Counted from the first letter of the stretch, positions 37,102-46,650 are shown. The stretch: 64,000 nt of DNA from Hyella patelloides LEGE 07179 (GCF_900659865.1 NZ_LR213766.1:25172-89171); one strand, 5' to 3'. Made by a program: numbers and translations. The notes: generated from the sequence alone by a model not told the origin.

Positions 37102-37208
37102 GGTGGGCAGAAATAGCAATCACGATCGTAATTTAGTCAGAGATTACTCCGCGCCCTCAACGACGGAGCCTGCTCTGACCGTTGGTCAATTTGGTTGAAA
37201 TGCCCACC
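37102..37208. repeat. Nested inverted repeat: GGTGGGCA/TGCCCACC split by 91 bases
   Basis: Outer arms GGTGGGCA (37102-37109) and TGCCCACC (37201-37208) match the compact palindrome at 22093-22109. Inside are GTCAGAG (37136-37142) with CTCTGAC (37173-37179), and CTCCG (37147-37151) with CGGAG (37164-37168). The whole 107-base unit could fold as one long hairpin. It starts 22 bases after the sigma factor stop. Confidence 0.55.
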
Positions 37209-37320
37209 AATTTCTTGCAGGGAAAGTCATTACGAAAAGCTAAAAAGTTAAAAACTCTAACAAGATTAGAATCAAAAGAGCGCAGAACTATTACTCATAT
37301 CAACGAAACTCAAGAACTAA

Positions 37321-37350
37321 AATCCCTATTGATAAATCAACAGGGATTTT
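37321..37350 (+). terminator. Near-palindromic hairpin, possible terminator
   Basis: AAATCCCT (37321-37328) pairs with AGGGATTT (37343-37350), and inner TTGAT pairs with ATCAA around a two-base AA loop, with one mismatch in the stem. It lies 240 bases after the sigma factor stop. The flanking bases are AT-rich but lack a long T run, so termination efficiency is unclear. Confidence 0.45.
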
Positions 37351-37727
37351 CAAATATCTAATCACCCAATCCGAATCACTTTCCCAACACCTAAACAGAC
37401 TCACGCCTGAGACGCACATCAAGACAGTAATCAGATAGGCTATGCTACTGGTTACTGTTGCTTTTTTGTTGTCTATATCAATCTAATGCAAGAGTTCTAA
37501 TGTCGTTATATGATGATTTATGGTTATCAACGAGCGATATCAACATTGGCATTAAACAATCATCAATTGTTGATTATCAAAACGAAATATGTGCTAGTAG
37601 TCTCTTCCTGATTTTTTTACAAAAAGAAAACATCTAAAAATAATAATTCCTGATTTTCAAGAGATTTTATGATTGTTAGAAGCAATCGCTCGTTAATAAT
37701 CGATAATTAATGATTAAGTGGTGATTT

Positions 37728-38720
37728 ATGGGTGAAAAAATTTTAGTTACTGGTGGTGCGGGATATATTGGCTCTCATGTAGTAAAACAACTGAGTCAAC
37801 TGGGCTACGATGTCGTAGTTTACGATAATCTTTCCACAGGTTCTTCCACTGCTATTCTTGATGGGAAACTAGTAATTGGTGATTTAGCTAATATAGAGCA
37901 ATTGTTTCAGGTTTTTGCTCAACATCAATTTGGTGCAGTATTCCACTTTGCTGCTAGTATTTCAGTACCAGAATCTTTGCAACAACCCTTGGCTTACTAT
38001 TCAAACAATACGGTAAACACCCTTAACTTACTTAAGTGTTGTCAAAAATTTCAGGTTAATAAATTGATTTTTTCTAGTACGGCTGCGGTATATGGGGAAA
38101 CCAATGATTCTCCTGTCATTGAGTCTGCTCCTACCAACCCAGTGAATCCTTACGGAAAGTCAAAATTAATGAGTGAAACGATGATCCGCGATTATAGTGA
38201 TACTTCTGATTTAAAATATGTTATTTTGCGTTATTTTAATGTAGCTGGAGCGGATATTTCTGGTCGTATTGGTCAATCAGGAAAAAAAGCAGCCCATCTG
38301 ATTAAAGTCGCTTGCGATGCTGCTTTAGGGATTCGCAATGCGGTAAATATTTTTGGCACAGATTATCCTACTGTTGATGGTACAGGTGTTCGGGATTATA
38401 TCCATGTAGAAGATTTAGCTTCGGCTCATACTGATGCTTTGTCTTATCTAGAAAATGCTACAGAAAATCAAATTCTCAATTGTGGCTATGGTAAAGGTTA
38501 CAGTGTACGAGAAGTTCTTTCTTCGGTACAACAAGTGTCAGGTGTGAATTTTCCGATTATCGAAACTGGACGCAGAAAAGGCGATCCCGCTTGTGTTGTC
38601 GCTTGTGGCGATCGCATAAAACAGATTTTAGATTGGCAACCTCGGTATAATTGTTTAGAGACTATTGTGCGCTCTACTTTAGACTGGGAGAAAAAAAAGC
38701 TAAAGCATAATTTAGTCTGA
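37728..38720 (+). CDS. galE: UDP-glucose 4-epimerase
   Basis: A 330-residue short-chain dehydrogenase/reductase of the extended type. The NAD-binding Rossmann motif is VTGGAGYIGSHVV at the N-terminus. DNLSTG and FHFAASISVPESLQQP follow. The catalytic Tyr-x-x-x-Lys is in NPYGKSKLMSE, with SSTAAVYGE supplying the Ser/Thr. LRYFNVAGAD and GTGVRDYIHVEDLA are GalE signatures. It interconverts UDP-glucose and UDP-galactose in the cytoplasm, feeding exopolysaccharide and galactolipid synthesis. The next gene starts 39 bases downstream on the same strand. Confidence 0.93.
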   Translation: MGEKILVTGGAGYIGSHVVKQLSQLGYDVVVYDNLSTGSSTAILDGKLVIGDLANIEQLFQVFAQHQFGAVFHFAASISVPESLQQPLAYYSNNTVNTLNLLKCCQKFQVNKLIFSSTAAVYGETNDSPVIESAPTNPVNPYGKSKLMSETMIRDYSDTSDLKYVILRYFNVAGADISGRIGQSGKKAAHLIKVACDAALGIRNAVNIFGTDYPTVDGTGVRDYIHVEDLASAHTDALSYLENATENQILNCGYGKGYSVREVLSSVQQVSGVNFPIIETGRRKGDPACVVACGDRIKQILDWQPRYNCLETIVRSTLDWEKKKLKHNLV

Positions 38721-38759
38721 AATTATATTTTTTTTAGATAACGTTGCCGTTTTTCCAGA

Positions 38760-40598
38760 ATGAGAAAGAACTTTCATTTATCTCTGCACCACGCTTTAAT
38801 TATTTCTCTGACTTCGCAGGTTTTAATTGTAGTTGGTTTAACTAGCTATTTTTCTTGGAGAAATGGTCAGAAAACAGTAGAAGCTCTAGCATTACGTTTG
38901 AGTCGAGAAGTGACATCTCATACGCAACAGCACATTGATAATTATCTCAATACTCCCACTTTATTTCTCAATATCAATCGCATATTTGCTGATTCTCAAC
39001 GCCTAAATCTTGACAAAATTGATGATTTACAAAATCTTTTTTGGTTGCAAGCTCAAATTAATCCTCAAGTTAACACTATTTACTTTGGTAGCGAAACAGG
39101 TGACTTTATAGAAGTAGAGATGAAAGACGCGGGTAGAGTTGCCATCAGAGATAGTTCTACTGCTCCTTACTGGGAGACTTATCACCTTAATGAAAAAGGT
39201 CAAAAAACGCAAAAAATTGGACGTGAAGAATACGATCCCCGTCAAAGACCCTGGTATCAAGCAGCAATTAATCAAGGAAAACTAGTCTGGTCGCCAATTT
39301 ATCTCTTTATCGATCCTCCCGTCTTAGGTATTACACCTGCAATTCCACTCTTGGATAATGATACTGGTCAACCAAAGGGAGTGATGGCAATCGATCTTAC
39401 TTTGAACGATATTAGTAAGTTTTTGAGTAGCCTCAAAATTAGTTCTTCTGGCAGAGTTTTTATAGTGGAAAAATCAGGAGAAATAGTTGCTACCTCGACG
39501 AATAATCCTTTGGTAGTTACTACAGAAAATGGTAGTAAGCGTTTAAATTCTGAAAATAGTCAAGATAATTTGGTTCGTAATACTGCTCAGTTTCTCAATA
39601 GTCAGTTCGAGCAATTTCAAAATATCAATATACAGCAACAACTCATTTTTAAACTTAATGGCGATCGCTATTTTGTCCAAGCTAAGAATTTAAACACTCA
39701 TCCTGGTCTTGATTGGCTAATCGTAACGGTGATTCCCGAATCAGATTTTATGGAGTATATTCGAGCTAATACCTATACAACTTTACTGCTGAGTTTTTTA
39801 GCTGCATTCTCATCTGCTTGTTTAAGAGCGATCGCCAGTCAGTGGATTGCCAAATCTGTCACTAATCTTTCTCAAGTGGCTCAAGCTCTATCCAGTGGAG
39901 AGATCCGCCAAATTGACGAACAGCCCAAAATCGCAGAATTAGCCGTTTTTACTCGATGTTTTAACTTGATAGCATCCAAATTACAAACTTCGCTCCATAA
40001 TTTGGAAACTGTCGAATCTCGATACAAACAAGAAGTTGTCGAACGAACGAAATCTCTACAAGAGGATAATCAAAAATTAAATCGTCTCGCTCACATAGAT
40101 AGTCTGACTCAAATTTATAATCGCTATCATTTCGATCTAGTTTTACAGCAAATTTGGCAACAAGCCATTAGAGAAAAGCAAGAAACAGCCTTAATCATGT
40201 GCGATGTCGATCATTTCAAACTCTATAACGATACCTATGGGCATCTTGCAGGAGATAGGTGTTTGTACAAAGTAGCACAAGCAATTAATAGTGCAGTGCA
40301 AAGAGGTCAAGATGTGGCTACGCGATACGGAGGAGAAGAATTTGCGATTATTTTACCCAATACAAAAATTATAGGTGCGGTTCGTGTGGCGAAAAAAATG
40401 AGAAATACTGTGAATAAATTAAGGATTGCTCATAGTACATCCACAGTACAAGACTATATAACAGTCAGTTGTGGTGTTGCTAGCTTCTTGCCCAATGCTA
40501 CATCCGATCCTCAAGACTTAATTAAGCGTGCTGATAGAGCTTTGTATCAAGCAAAGTTACAAGGTAGAGACTGCATAGTAGTCGAAGATCGAGCATAA
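38760..40598 (+). CDS. Cache-sensor diguanylate cyclase
   Basis: A 612-residue signalling protein. A transmembrane helix (about 13-32) is followed by a double Cache domain (about 40-330, including YDPRQRPWYQAA), a second helix (about 338-356), a HAMP-like linker (about 360-415) with coiled coil, and a GGDEF domain. The active site is GGEEF at 524-528. The inhibitory I-site is RGQD at 515-518, five residues upstream. CDVDHFKLYNDTYGHLAGD is the substrate-binding stretch. It should make c-di-GMP from GTP in response to an external ligand. It may share a transcript with galE. Confidence 0.9.
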   Translation: MRKNFHLSLHHALIISLTSQVLIVVGLTSYFSWRNGQKTVEALALRLSREVTSHTQQHIDNYLNTPTLFLNINRIFADSQRLNLDKIDDLQNLFWLQAQINPQVNTIYFGSETGDFIEVEMKDAGRVAIRDSSTAPYWETYHLNEKGQKTQKIGREEYDPRQRPWYQAAINQGKLVWSPIYLFIDPPVLGITPAIPLLDNDTGQPKGVMAIDLTLNDISKFLSSLKISSSGRVFIVEKSGEIVATSTNNPLVVTTENGSKRLNSENSQDNLVRNTAQFLNSQFEQFQNINIQQQLIFKLNGDRYFVQAKNLNTHPGLDWLIVTVIPESDFMEYIRANTYTTLLLSFLAAFSSACLRAIASQWIAKSVTNLSQVAQALSSGEIRQIDEQPKIAELAVFTRCFNLIASKLQTSLHNLETVESRYKQEVVERTKSLQEDNQKLNRLAHIDSLTQIYNRYHFDLVLQQIWQQAIREKQETALIMCDVDHFKLYNDTYGHLAGDRCLYKVAQAINSAVQRGQDVATRYGGEEFAIILPNTKIIGAVRVAKKMRNTVNKLRIAHSTSTVQDYITVSCGVASFLPNATSDPQDLIKRADRALYQAKLQGRDCIVVEDRA

Positions 40599-40830
40599 TT
40601 AGATATCAAGGGGAATTGACCTTGGCAACCGATATTAATTCTCAAAAAAATTAAGAGATTTGGTTAATGTTAGGTGTCGGAGATAGGGTGTGGGGTGTTT
40701 GGGAGCTAAAAAGTTTAATATTTTTAGAGATCAGGATCTATTTTTGATCTATCCAGTTATTTTTAAGCAATCGTAACTAACTTTTAGCCAGTTTTTGTTT
40801 CTAGCTAAATTTACCCAAATACCAAAATAA

Positions 40831-41673
40831 ATGAACAATTTTCAACTTAGTAAAGAACTCAAGCAAAACTATCACGGTAGAGATTTAGTTGATAAAAGTA
40901 CTTGGTATGGTCAGGTAGCCAATGCTTATAATCTAGTCAGACCTCGCTATAGTGAAAAATTAATCGATCTTGCTGTCAAGTATGCCCAGTTACCGAAAAA
41001 TGCCAAAATTTTAGAAGTTGGCTGTGGTCCAGGGATTGCGACTACTTCTTTTGCTCATCGAGGGTTTGAGTTAGTTAGCCTTGAACCAAATCCAGAAGCT
41101 TGTCGGTTGGCTAGGACAAATTGTGTTTTTTATCCTGATGTCGAAATTTGTCAGACTACTTTAGAAGAATGGTCAGTAACACCAAAAGAATTTGATGCGG
41201 TATTAGCTGCAACTTCTATCCATTGGGTAAATCCTAATATTGGTTATCCTAAAATAGCTCAAGCTTTAAAAGATGCTGGTTCACTAATTTTATTGTGGAA
41301 TACTGGCTTACAGCCTAACGAAAAGATTAGCCAGTTGCTTGAGCCAGTTTATCAAGCTTATGCACCATCTCTCAACCCATTTAAAGACAGAAAACAGGAA
41401 CAGATCGAATTACAAGCATTAGGGCAAAATGTAGTTGATTCTGGTTATTTTGAGCCTTTAATATCTGAAGAGTTAATAGTCGAAGTAAATTATTCTATTG
41501 AAGATTATTTATTACTATTAAGTACCTATTCACCCTATATTGCTTTGGAAGCAGGACAACGCCAAAATCTGTTTGCTGCTATGGAAAAGTGTTTACAAAA
41601 AGCTTGTGGCGATCGCATATTTCTTTCTTATTTATCAATGCTACAAGTATTCGATCTCGAATTAGCTAAGTAG
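40831..41673 (+). CDS. Class I SAM-dependent methyltransferase
   Basis: A 280-residue protein. The N-terminus has the YGQVANAYNLVRPRYSEKLID stretch common in this group. Motif I is ILEVGCGPGIATTSFA, and VSLEPNPEAC follows as motif II. FDAVLAATSIHWVNPN is motif IV and LILLWNTGL motif V. These fold as a Rossmann-like methyltransferase of the UbiE/trans-aconitate family. The substrate is unknown. The protein is cytoplasmic with no extra domain. It lies about 230 bases after the cyclase gene and is followed by a small zinc-motif gene. Confidence 0.8.
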   Translation: MNNFQLSKELKQNYHGRDLVDKSTWYGQVANAYNLVRPRYSEKLIDLAVKYAQLPKNAKILEVGCGPGIATTSFAHRGFELVSLEPNPEACRLARTNCVFYPDVEICQTTLEEWSVTPKEFDAVLAATSIHWVNPNIGYPKIAQALKDAGSLILLWNTGLQPNEKISQLLEPVYQAYAPSLNPFKDRKQEQIELQALGQNVVDSGYFEPLISEELIVEVNYSIEDYLLLLSTYSPYIALEAGQRQNLFAAMEKCLQKACGDRIFLSYLSMLQVFDLELAK

Positions 41674-41722
41674 AGATTGTCTTACTTATCAAATCAGCTA
41701 AAAGTTAATAAAAATTATAATT

Positions 41723-41887
41723 ATGAGTAAGCAAAATATCTGTCATCATTGTGAAGGAAAAGGATATACCGAAATTAGAGATTGTGCTGGGGACATTCAG
41801 TATTCTGAAAAATGCTCTTTTTGTGAAGGATTAGGTTATATAGAATCGGCAAAAGAAAAAAATCAAGGCAAGAGTAAGTCTAATTAA
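41723..41887 (+). CDS. Tiny protein with two CxxCxGxG zinc motifs (54 residues)
   Basis: A short frame with ATG at 41723 and TAA at 41885-41887. It has CHHCEGKGY near the start and CSFCEGLGY in the middle, which are two C-x-x-C-x-G-x-G units of the DnaJ zinc-finger type. Between them is TEIRDCAGDIQYSEK. The tail is Lys/Ser-rich. Two such motifs can bind one zinc ion, so a small chaperone- or thiol-related role is possible; none is proven. It starts 49 bases after the methyltransferase and ends two bases before the sirtuin's stop codon on the other strand. Confidence 0.7.
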   Translation: MSKQNICHHCEGKGYTEIRDCAGDIQYSEKCSFCEGLGYIESAKEKNQGKSKSN

Positions 41888-41889
41888 TT

Positions 41890-42630
41890 TTAAATATCAA
41901 ATAACTCTGGTAATAGTTGCTCTGCTTCTCCTATATATTCCTGTTGAAAATAATGATTTTTAGGATTCATTGGTTCAAGATTCATGAAAATAGTTTTAGC
42001 TCCAGAATATTCTGCTGAACGTACATAGTTAGCAGCAGGAAATACTGTTCCCGATGTGCCAATAGCAATAAATAAATCGCATTTACGTAAAGCTTTTTTA
42101 ACTTGCCATTCTCGATCGACAGGAATAGATTCACCGAATAATACTACGTTTGGTTTTAAAGGGCTATTACATTGATGACATAAAGGAGCTTTGTTAATAT
42201 ATTCCTTCTCATCTTTGAATGGTAGCAGTTGGCATTGTTTATTAGAATAACAGGTTTCTGTAACTACTCCATGTAATTCAATAACATTTTTACTTCCTGC
42301 TTTCTGATGTAGGCGGTCTACATTTTGTGTAATTAAAGCCAAATTTTGTTCTGGTTTTAAACTTTGTTCTAAATGGACTAAAACTTGATGTGCTTGATTG
42401 GGTTTTGCTGATAAACAAGCTGTTCTTAAAGGGTTAAATAGCTGCCAAATTAGTAAAGGATTATCTTTAAGCCGATCTACATGAGCTTGATTGCCTATAT
42501 TATTATCTTGATTGCTGGTTTTTCCACGATAAGTTTTTAATCCTGAAGCAACAGATATCCCCGCACCAGTTAAAATAACTATATTTTTATATTTACTAAA
42601 TTTAATTTTTTGGGTCAATAAAGTTTTCAT
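41890..42630 (-). CDS. cobB: Sir2-family NAD-dependent protein deacylase
   Basis: A 246-residue sirtuin. The NAD-binding motif is TGAGISVASGLKTYRG at residues 21-36. LALITQNVDRLHQKAG and VIELHGV contain the conserved Asn/Asp and catalytic His. Four cysteines in CYSNKQC and CHQCNSPLKPNVVLFGE are suitable for a structural zinc. The family removes acetyl or longer acyl groups from Lys using NAD+. The symbol cobB is by class. It is convergent with the tiny zinc-motif gene. Confidence 0.9.
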   Translation of the reverse strand: MKTLLTQKIKFSKYKNIVILTGAGISVASGLKTYRGKTSNQDNNIGNQAHVDRLKDNPLLIWQLFNPLRTACLSAKPNQAHQVLVHLEQSLKPEQNLALITQNVDRLHQKAGSKNVIELHGVVTETCYSNKQCQLLPFKDEKEYINKAPLCHQCNSPLKPNVVLFGESIPVDREWQVKKALRKCDLFIAIGTSGTVFPAANYVRSAEYSGAKTIFMNLEPMNPKNHYFQQEYIGEAEQLLPELFDI

Positions 42631-42679
42631 TGCATTTTACTTTAGATACGATTTACAGAAATATCTTGACACCATTGTT

Positions 42680-43492
42680 TTATACTATTAATAAATTTAC
42701 ATAAGCACTAATAATTTGATTGCCGAAAAATAAAGTTAAAGCTGCGCCTAAAGCCAAAAAAGGACCAAAAGGCATGGGTTGTTTTTTATTCAAAATACCC
42801 AAAATGATTGCACCTCCACCAATGATTGAGCCGATACCACAGGCTAAGAAACCACCAACTAAAACATATTTCCAACCCAGCCAAGCACCAATGGTTGCCA
42901 TTAATTTACCATCACCATCTCCCATCGCTTGCTGACCTAAAATTAATGTACCGATGTAGCCAATTATTTCTAGTAACCAAATACCTAAAACTGCACCACC
43001 AATACCAAATATTAACTGGTTGGCAATTCCTGAAAATGCTGCTTTTTCCCAGCCAATAATTGCTTGAAATACTAACCCTAATAGTAAGCCCGATTTAGTT
43101 AAAGAACTTGGTAAAGTCATGGTATCAAAATCAATCATTGATAATGATAATAACCAACTTAAAAAGGCACAGTAACCAATAGTTTCTAAGGTATAACCGA
43201 ACTGCCAAAATACAAATAAAAAGATAATTCCTGTAACGGCTTCAATAGTAGGATAGCGGGGTGAAATAGGGGTTTTACACCAACGACAACGACCTTTTAA
43301 CCATAGCCACCCCAAGACTGGTACATTTTCTGTTTTGCCTAAACGATGCCCACATTTAGGGCAACGAGAGGGGGGATGAACTAAGGATAAACCAGCAGGA
43401 ATGCGGTAGATAACTACATTTAAAAAGCTTCCAATACAGGCACCAAAGAGAAATACAAATGTATTTGCGATCGCTGAAACCAGAGTTTCCAT
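42680..43492 (-). CDS. pilD: Prepilin peptidase
   Basis: About 270 residues from ATG at 43492 (METLVSAIANTFVFLFGACIGSF); an upstream ATG at 43534 would add 14 residues with no conserved content. It is a polytopic inner membrane aspartyl protease and N-methyltransferase that processes type IV prepilins. GSFLNVVIYRIPAGLSLVHP is the family N-terminus. The two zinc-binding Cys pairs are CPKCG and CRWC. Catalytic Asp residues lie in SMIDFDTMTLPS and GQQAMGDGDGKLMA. The substrates (pilins) are not in the window. Confidence 0.93.
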   Translation of the reverse strand: METLVSAIANTFVFLFGACIGSFLNVVIYRIPAGLSLVHPPSRCPKCGHRLGKTENVPVLGWLWLKGRCRWCKTPISPRYPTIEAVTGIIFLFVFWQFGYTLETIGYCAFLSWLLSLSMIDFDTMTLPSSLTKSGLLLGLVFQAIIGWEKAAFSGIANQLIFGIGGAVLGIWLLEIIGYIGTLILGQQAMGDGDGKLMATIGAWLGWKYVLVGGFLACGIGSIIGGGAIILGILNKKQPMPFGPFLALGAALTLFFGNQIISAYVNLLIV

Positions 43493-43717
43493 AACCAAAA
43501 ACTCAACTCGGAGATGAATAAGGACTAATCTCAAAGTTCCCTCTCAGCCTGTAAAACTAACAGTTATTCAAACCGCATTTAGTTTTAGATCGAGAATTTT
43601 ATCAACAATATTTCGAGGGATTGGTGATTGGTGATTGGTAATTAGCAATACAAACTAAAATAAAAAATCAATTATTTATGTCAAGACAACTTTAGTGTTT
43701 TCTTAAAAGACTGTTTA

Positions 43718-43954
43718 TCATCCTTGGGCTTCAATTTTATAGAGAGGAATAAAGTCTTCTCCTGGTAATAAAATAGGCTTTTCTCGAAACACTAATTGTC
43801 CTTTGAAAGTTTCTTTATTAAGCACTACTCCAAAAGGCTGTTTTGGAAGTTGAGAATATATACTCAGATAGGTACGATAAACTCTTTTAGCAGCGTGAAT
43901 TATTGTGGGGTCTGAAGACATAAGATTTATCATCGCTTTTGTATAATTTCTCAA
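43718..43954 (-). CDS. Short hypothetical protein
   Basis: A 78-residue frame. It has an amphipathic helical first half (PTIIHAAKRVYRTYLSIYSQ) and a strand-rich second half (FGVVLNKETFKGQLVFREK). I do not recognise the family. Codon use and length look like a real small gene, but no partner is adjacent. A second ATG at residue 8 would give a 71-residue form. Upstream and downstream spacers carry short GATTGGT repeats (43618-43640). Confidence 0.45.
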   Translation of the reverse strand: MRNYTKAMINLMSSDPTIIHAAKRVYRTYLSIYSQLPKQPFGVVLNKETFKGQLVFREKPILLPGEDFIPLYKIEAQG

Positions 43955-44124
43955 TTAATTAGCGATTCCAAAAGATACTCGTCCAATTTAGCTTACTTTA
44001 CGATTTGAGACAGGTTTACTGTTGTAAAGTTATATTACAGACCAGGGAGTCGATCGAATTAATTAGAAAATAGTCTGGGTAGGCAAAAGGCAATAGTTGT
44101 CTAATTCTGATAACTGATTACTGA

Positions 44125-44733
44125 TTACTGTTTATTATTTACTGTTCTTTGATAGTATGCTTTACAGGGTGTACCCCAGGCTACTTGCTGGGCGGGAATA
44201 TTACGAAAAACACTACTTCTTGCGCCAATGACCGCATTAGCTCCAATTGTGACCCCAGGAGCAACAAAACAATCAGTAGCAACCCATACCCCATTACCAA
44301 TTTTAATGGGCGCAGTAGTGAGGGGAAAAGTCTGCTTGTGGATGTCGTGGCTTCCCGTACAGAGATAAGATTCTTGGGAAATTACCACGTGAGAGCCAAT
44401 GATAATTTCATCGAGACTGTAAAAAACCACATCATCACCCACCCAACTATAGTCACCAATGGTTACTTTCCAAGGATAGGTAAATCTTGCAGTCGGGCGA
44501 ATTACTACTCCACGACCGATTTTGGCACCAAATAAGCGTAGTATCCAACAACGAAAACCATTGAAATTATGTATGCTCAGAGGAAAAGCGATCGCCTGTA
44601 CCAACCACCACAAAATAATTAACCCATTTGATCTTCCGCGATCAAAGTTAGATTGATCGTATTTTCTCAAATCAACAAAAGGTTCAGCATCCAAAGTAAT
44701 ATCTAGTTGCTGATGAGTGATAGGAGTTTTCAT
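44125..44733 (-). CDS. WcaF-type hexapeptide acetyltransferase
   Basis: A 202-residue left-handed beta-helix acetyltransferase. It has the WcaF-family N-terminus (YDQSNFDRGRS) and the ILRLFGAKIG block. Hexapeptide turns follow (IGRGVVIRPTARFTYPWKVTIGDY, GSHVVISQESYLCTGSHDI, IGNGVWVATDCFVAPGVTIG). The His in CTGSHDI is the expected catalytic base. It transfers an acetyl group from acetyl-CoA to a sugar, typically of an exopolysaccharide. A GT2 gene lies 244 bases upstream on the same strand, so they may belong to one glycan pathway. Confidence 0.85.
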   Translation of the reverse strand: MKTPITHQQLDITLDAEPFVDLRKYDQSNFDRGRSNGLIILWWLVQAIAFPLSIHNFNGFRCWILRLFGAKIGRGVVIRPTARFTYPWKVTIGDYSWVGDDVVFYSLDEIIIGSHVVISQESYLCTGSHDIHKQTFPLTTAPIKIGNGVWVATDCFVAPGVTIGANAVIGARSSVFRNIPAQQVAWGTPCKAYYQRTVNNKQ

Positions 44734-44977
44734 ATCTATATTTTCGTATCTTGATGAAGAGATTTGATTTTTTTGTCAATCCGAAACAGTGTTCTATTTA
44801 CTGAGCCAGTGGGCGAAAATTTGGATTAAGGTGAGCAAACTTAACTTTACAACTGAGTAATCTACCCAAAAACTAATTTTGCCCATCCTACTTTTTTCGA
44901 TCGGGATTTTTATTTTGTAAAAGAAAAACTGCTAATTTTTCTTTCAGCTTGAATAATCATCTAAAATAACGCAACAC

Positions 44978-45937
44978 CTATTTCTGTAGTTGTACTGTTT
45001 CCGTGATAGTAGTGGTTTTAGCCGTAGCTTGATTTGATGAATTAGCATTAACATTTAGCTTACCGCCAAATTTTCTTAATTCGTAGAGTTTCACGCCAAT
45101 TTGATATTCATATTGACTCAAAAGACGACCATAAATATAGCCAGCTTCTCCATCTAAAAAACCAAGACGAATAAAGTAAAATAAAATGAACCTTAGTAGA
45201 GGCTTAAGGGGCAATCTAACCCAGATTTTCTTCAGAAAACGTTTGCGCTGTACCGCATTACCAAAGAGATTTGCACCGATAGTACCACTCTCATCTTTAC
45301 CTGTAAGCAAGTTATAATAAACTCTCGCTTCCCAATTAGAATAACGATTGTGTCTGGCTAACCATTGATAAATATCACGAAAATCGATGTGTAGCATATC
45401 TTCTTTGAGATAACCTACTTTCCCGTTTAAAACAACGTGTTCGTGAACTTCATTATCTCCTGTGTTGGGAATATCTTCTGTACTTAAGTTTTCGTAGCGA
45501 CCTAATTTATGTTTAAATAAGCGCAAATTCCAATCAGGATATTTTCCTCCAAAACGAATCCATTTACCTAAAAAAAACACCTTACGATTTAGAAAACAAC
45601 CATCGTATTCACCGTTTTTAATTACGGTGTCAATTTCTGACCATAGTTCGGGGGTAATGCGCTCATCGCAATCGACGATTAAAACCCATTCATTGCGAAA
45701 AGGTAGATTGTCCAAAGACCAATTTTTCTTTTTGGGCCAGCTACCATTAAAATGAAACTGCACTACTTTCGCTCCATACTGTTCGGCGATTTCGCCAGAA
45801 CGATCTTCACTCTGAGAATCAACGATAAAAACCTCATCTGCTACCGCCACACTCTCTAAGCAAGCTGGTAAGTTCAACTCCTCATTTTTAGCTGGAATCA
45901 GAACGGATACAGGAATTTTTGATGGTGGGTGTGTCAT
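44978..45937 (-). CDS. GT2-family glycosyltransferase (KdtX/WaaE-like)
   Basis: A 319-residue cytoplasmic glycosyltransferase. The GT-A fold opens VSVLIPAKNEELNLPACLES. DSQSEDRSGEIAEQYGA and the metal site VLIVDCDERITPEL follow. RKVFFLGKWIRFGGKYPDWNLRLF is typical of the WaaE/KdtX group that adds hexose to lipopolysaccharide core or related glycans. The C-terminal 25 residues are a Thr/Asn-rich tail. Donor and acceptor are unknown. It faces away from cobU. Confidence 0.82.
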   Translation of the reverse strand: MTHPPSKIPVSVLIPAKNEELNLPACLESVAVADEVFIVDSQSEDRSGEIAEQYGAKVVQFHFNGSWPKKKNWSLDNLPFRNEWVLIVDCDERITPELWSEIDTVIKNGEYDGCFLNRKVFFLGKWIRFGGKYPDWNLRLFKHKLGRYENLSTEDIPNTGDNEVHEHVVLNGKVGYLKEDMLHIDFRDIYQWLARHNRYSNWEARVYYNLLTGKDESGTIGANLFGNAVQRKRFLKKIWVRLPLKPLLRFILFYFIRLGFLDGEAGYIYGRLLSQYEYQIGVKLYELRKFGGKLNVNANSSNQATAKTTTITETVQLQK

Positions 45938-46059
45938 TTTTCGGTAGGAATCTAGAAATAAAAGAAAAATCTAAAAATTAGTTACTCTATTCACATAACA
46001 ACGTTAACATTGACTTACTATAAAGAACAAAATTTACCATTATAAGTTTTTTTGCAAGA

Positions 46060-46650
46060 GTGAAATCTGATTCCTCTTCTATCGCTACTAGACAAGTCAT
46101 TTTAGTTACTGGTGCTGCTCGTTCGGGTAAAAGTGAATGGGCAGAAAATTTAGCTCATAATAGTAGTAAGTCAGTGGTTTATGTTGCTACTGCCATAATG
46201 ACTTCTGAAGATCGAGAATGGCAAAAGAGAATTCTCAAGCATCAACAAAGAAGACCTAGTAACTGGATAACTATAGCAGAACCAAAGAATTTAACAAGAG
46301 TAATCAATCAAGCTAAGCCGGATCAATGTTTGTTAATCGATTCTCTGGGAACTTGGGTGGCTAATTTGTTAGATGTAAAAGCAAACAATTGGGACACAAT
46401 AACTAATAATTTATTGTTTAGTCTAACTCAAACTCAATCTCAACTTATATTTGTAGGAGAAGAAACAGGTTGGGGTGTTATTCCTGCTTATGCATCAGGA
46501 AGGTTGTTTCGCGATCGCTTGGGACATATAATCAGACAAATTGGTACTGTGGCTGATACTGCTTATTTAGTAACGGGTGGTCATGCTCTGAATTTGAGTG
46601 TTTTGGGAACAGCTTTGGACAGGATGAGGGATGAGGAAGTTATTGAGTAA
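46060..46650 (+). CDS. cobU: Adenosylcobinamide kinase / guanylyltransferase
   Basis: A 196-residue protein of the CobU/CobP family. The P-loop is GAARSGKS at 18-25. YVATAIMTSEDREWQKRILKH and LLIDSLGTWVANLL are family blocks, as is the VGEETGWGVIPAYASGRLFRD region. It phosphorylates adenosylcobinamide and then attaches GMP in cobalamin assembly. The start is GTG at 46060. The last residues (RMRDEEVIE) come from GGATGAGG repeat sequence. A repeat cluster follows the stop. Confidence 0.92.
   Translation: MKSDSSSIATRQVILVTGAARSGKSEWAENLAHNSSKSVVYVATAIMTSEDREWQKRILKHQQRRPSNWITIAEPKNLTRVINQAKPDQCLLIDSLGTWVANLLDVKANNWDTITNNLLFSLTQTQSQLIFVGEETGWGVIPAYASGRLFRDRLGHIIRQIGTVADTAYLVTGGHALNLSVLGTALDRMRDEEVIE

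Larger units (their letters stand above)
37081..37727. other. 650-base intergenic region with structured elements
   Basis: No gene is supported. The left part holds a nested inverted repeat (37102-37208) and the middle a near-palindromic hairpin (37321-37350). The remainder is AT-rich and leads into galE. Confidence 0.5.

Noticed and set aside
43718..43954. Toxin-antitoxin interpretation of the 78-residue hypothetical
   Set aside because: No partner gene overlaps or adjoins it, and no toxin or antitoxin motif is visible.
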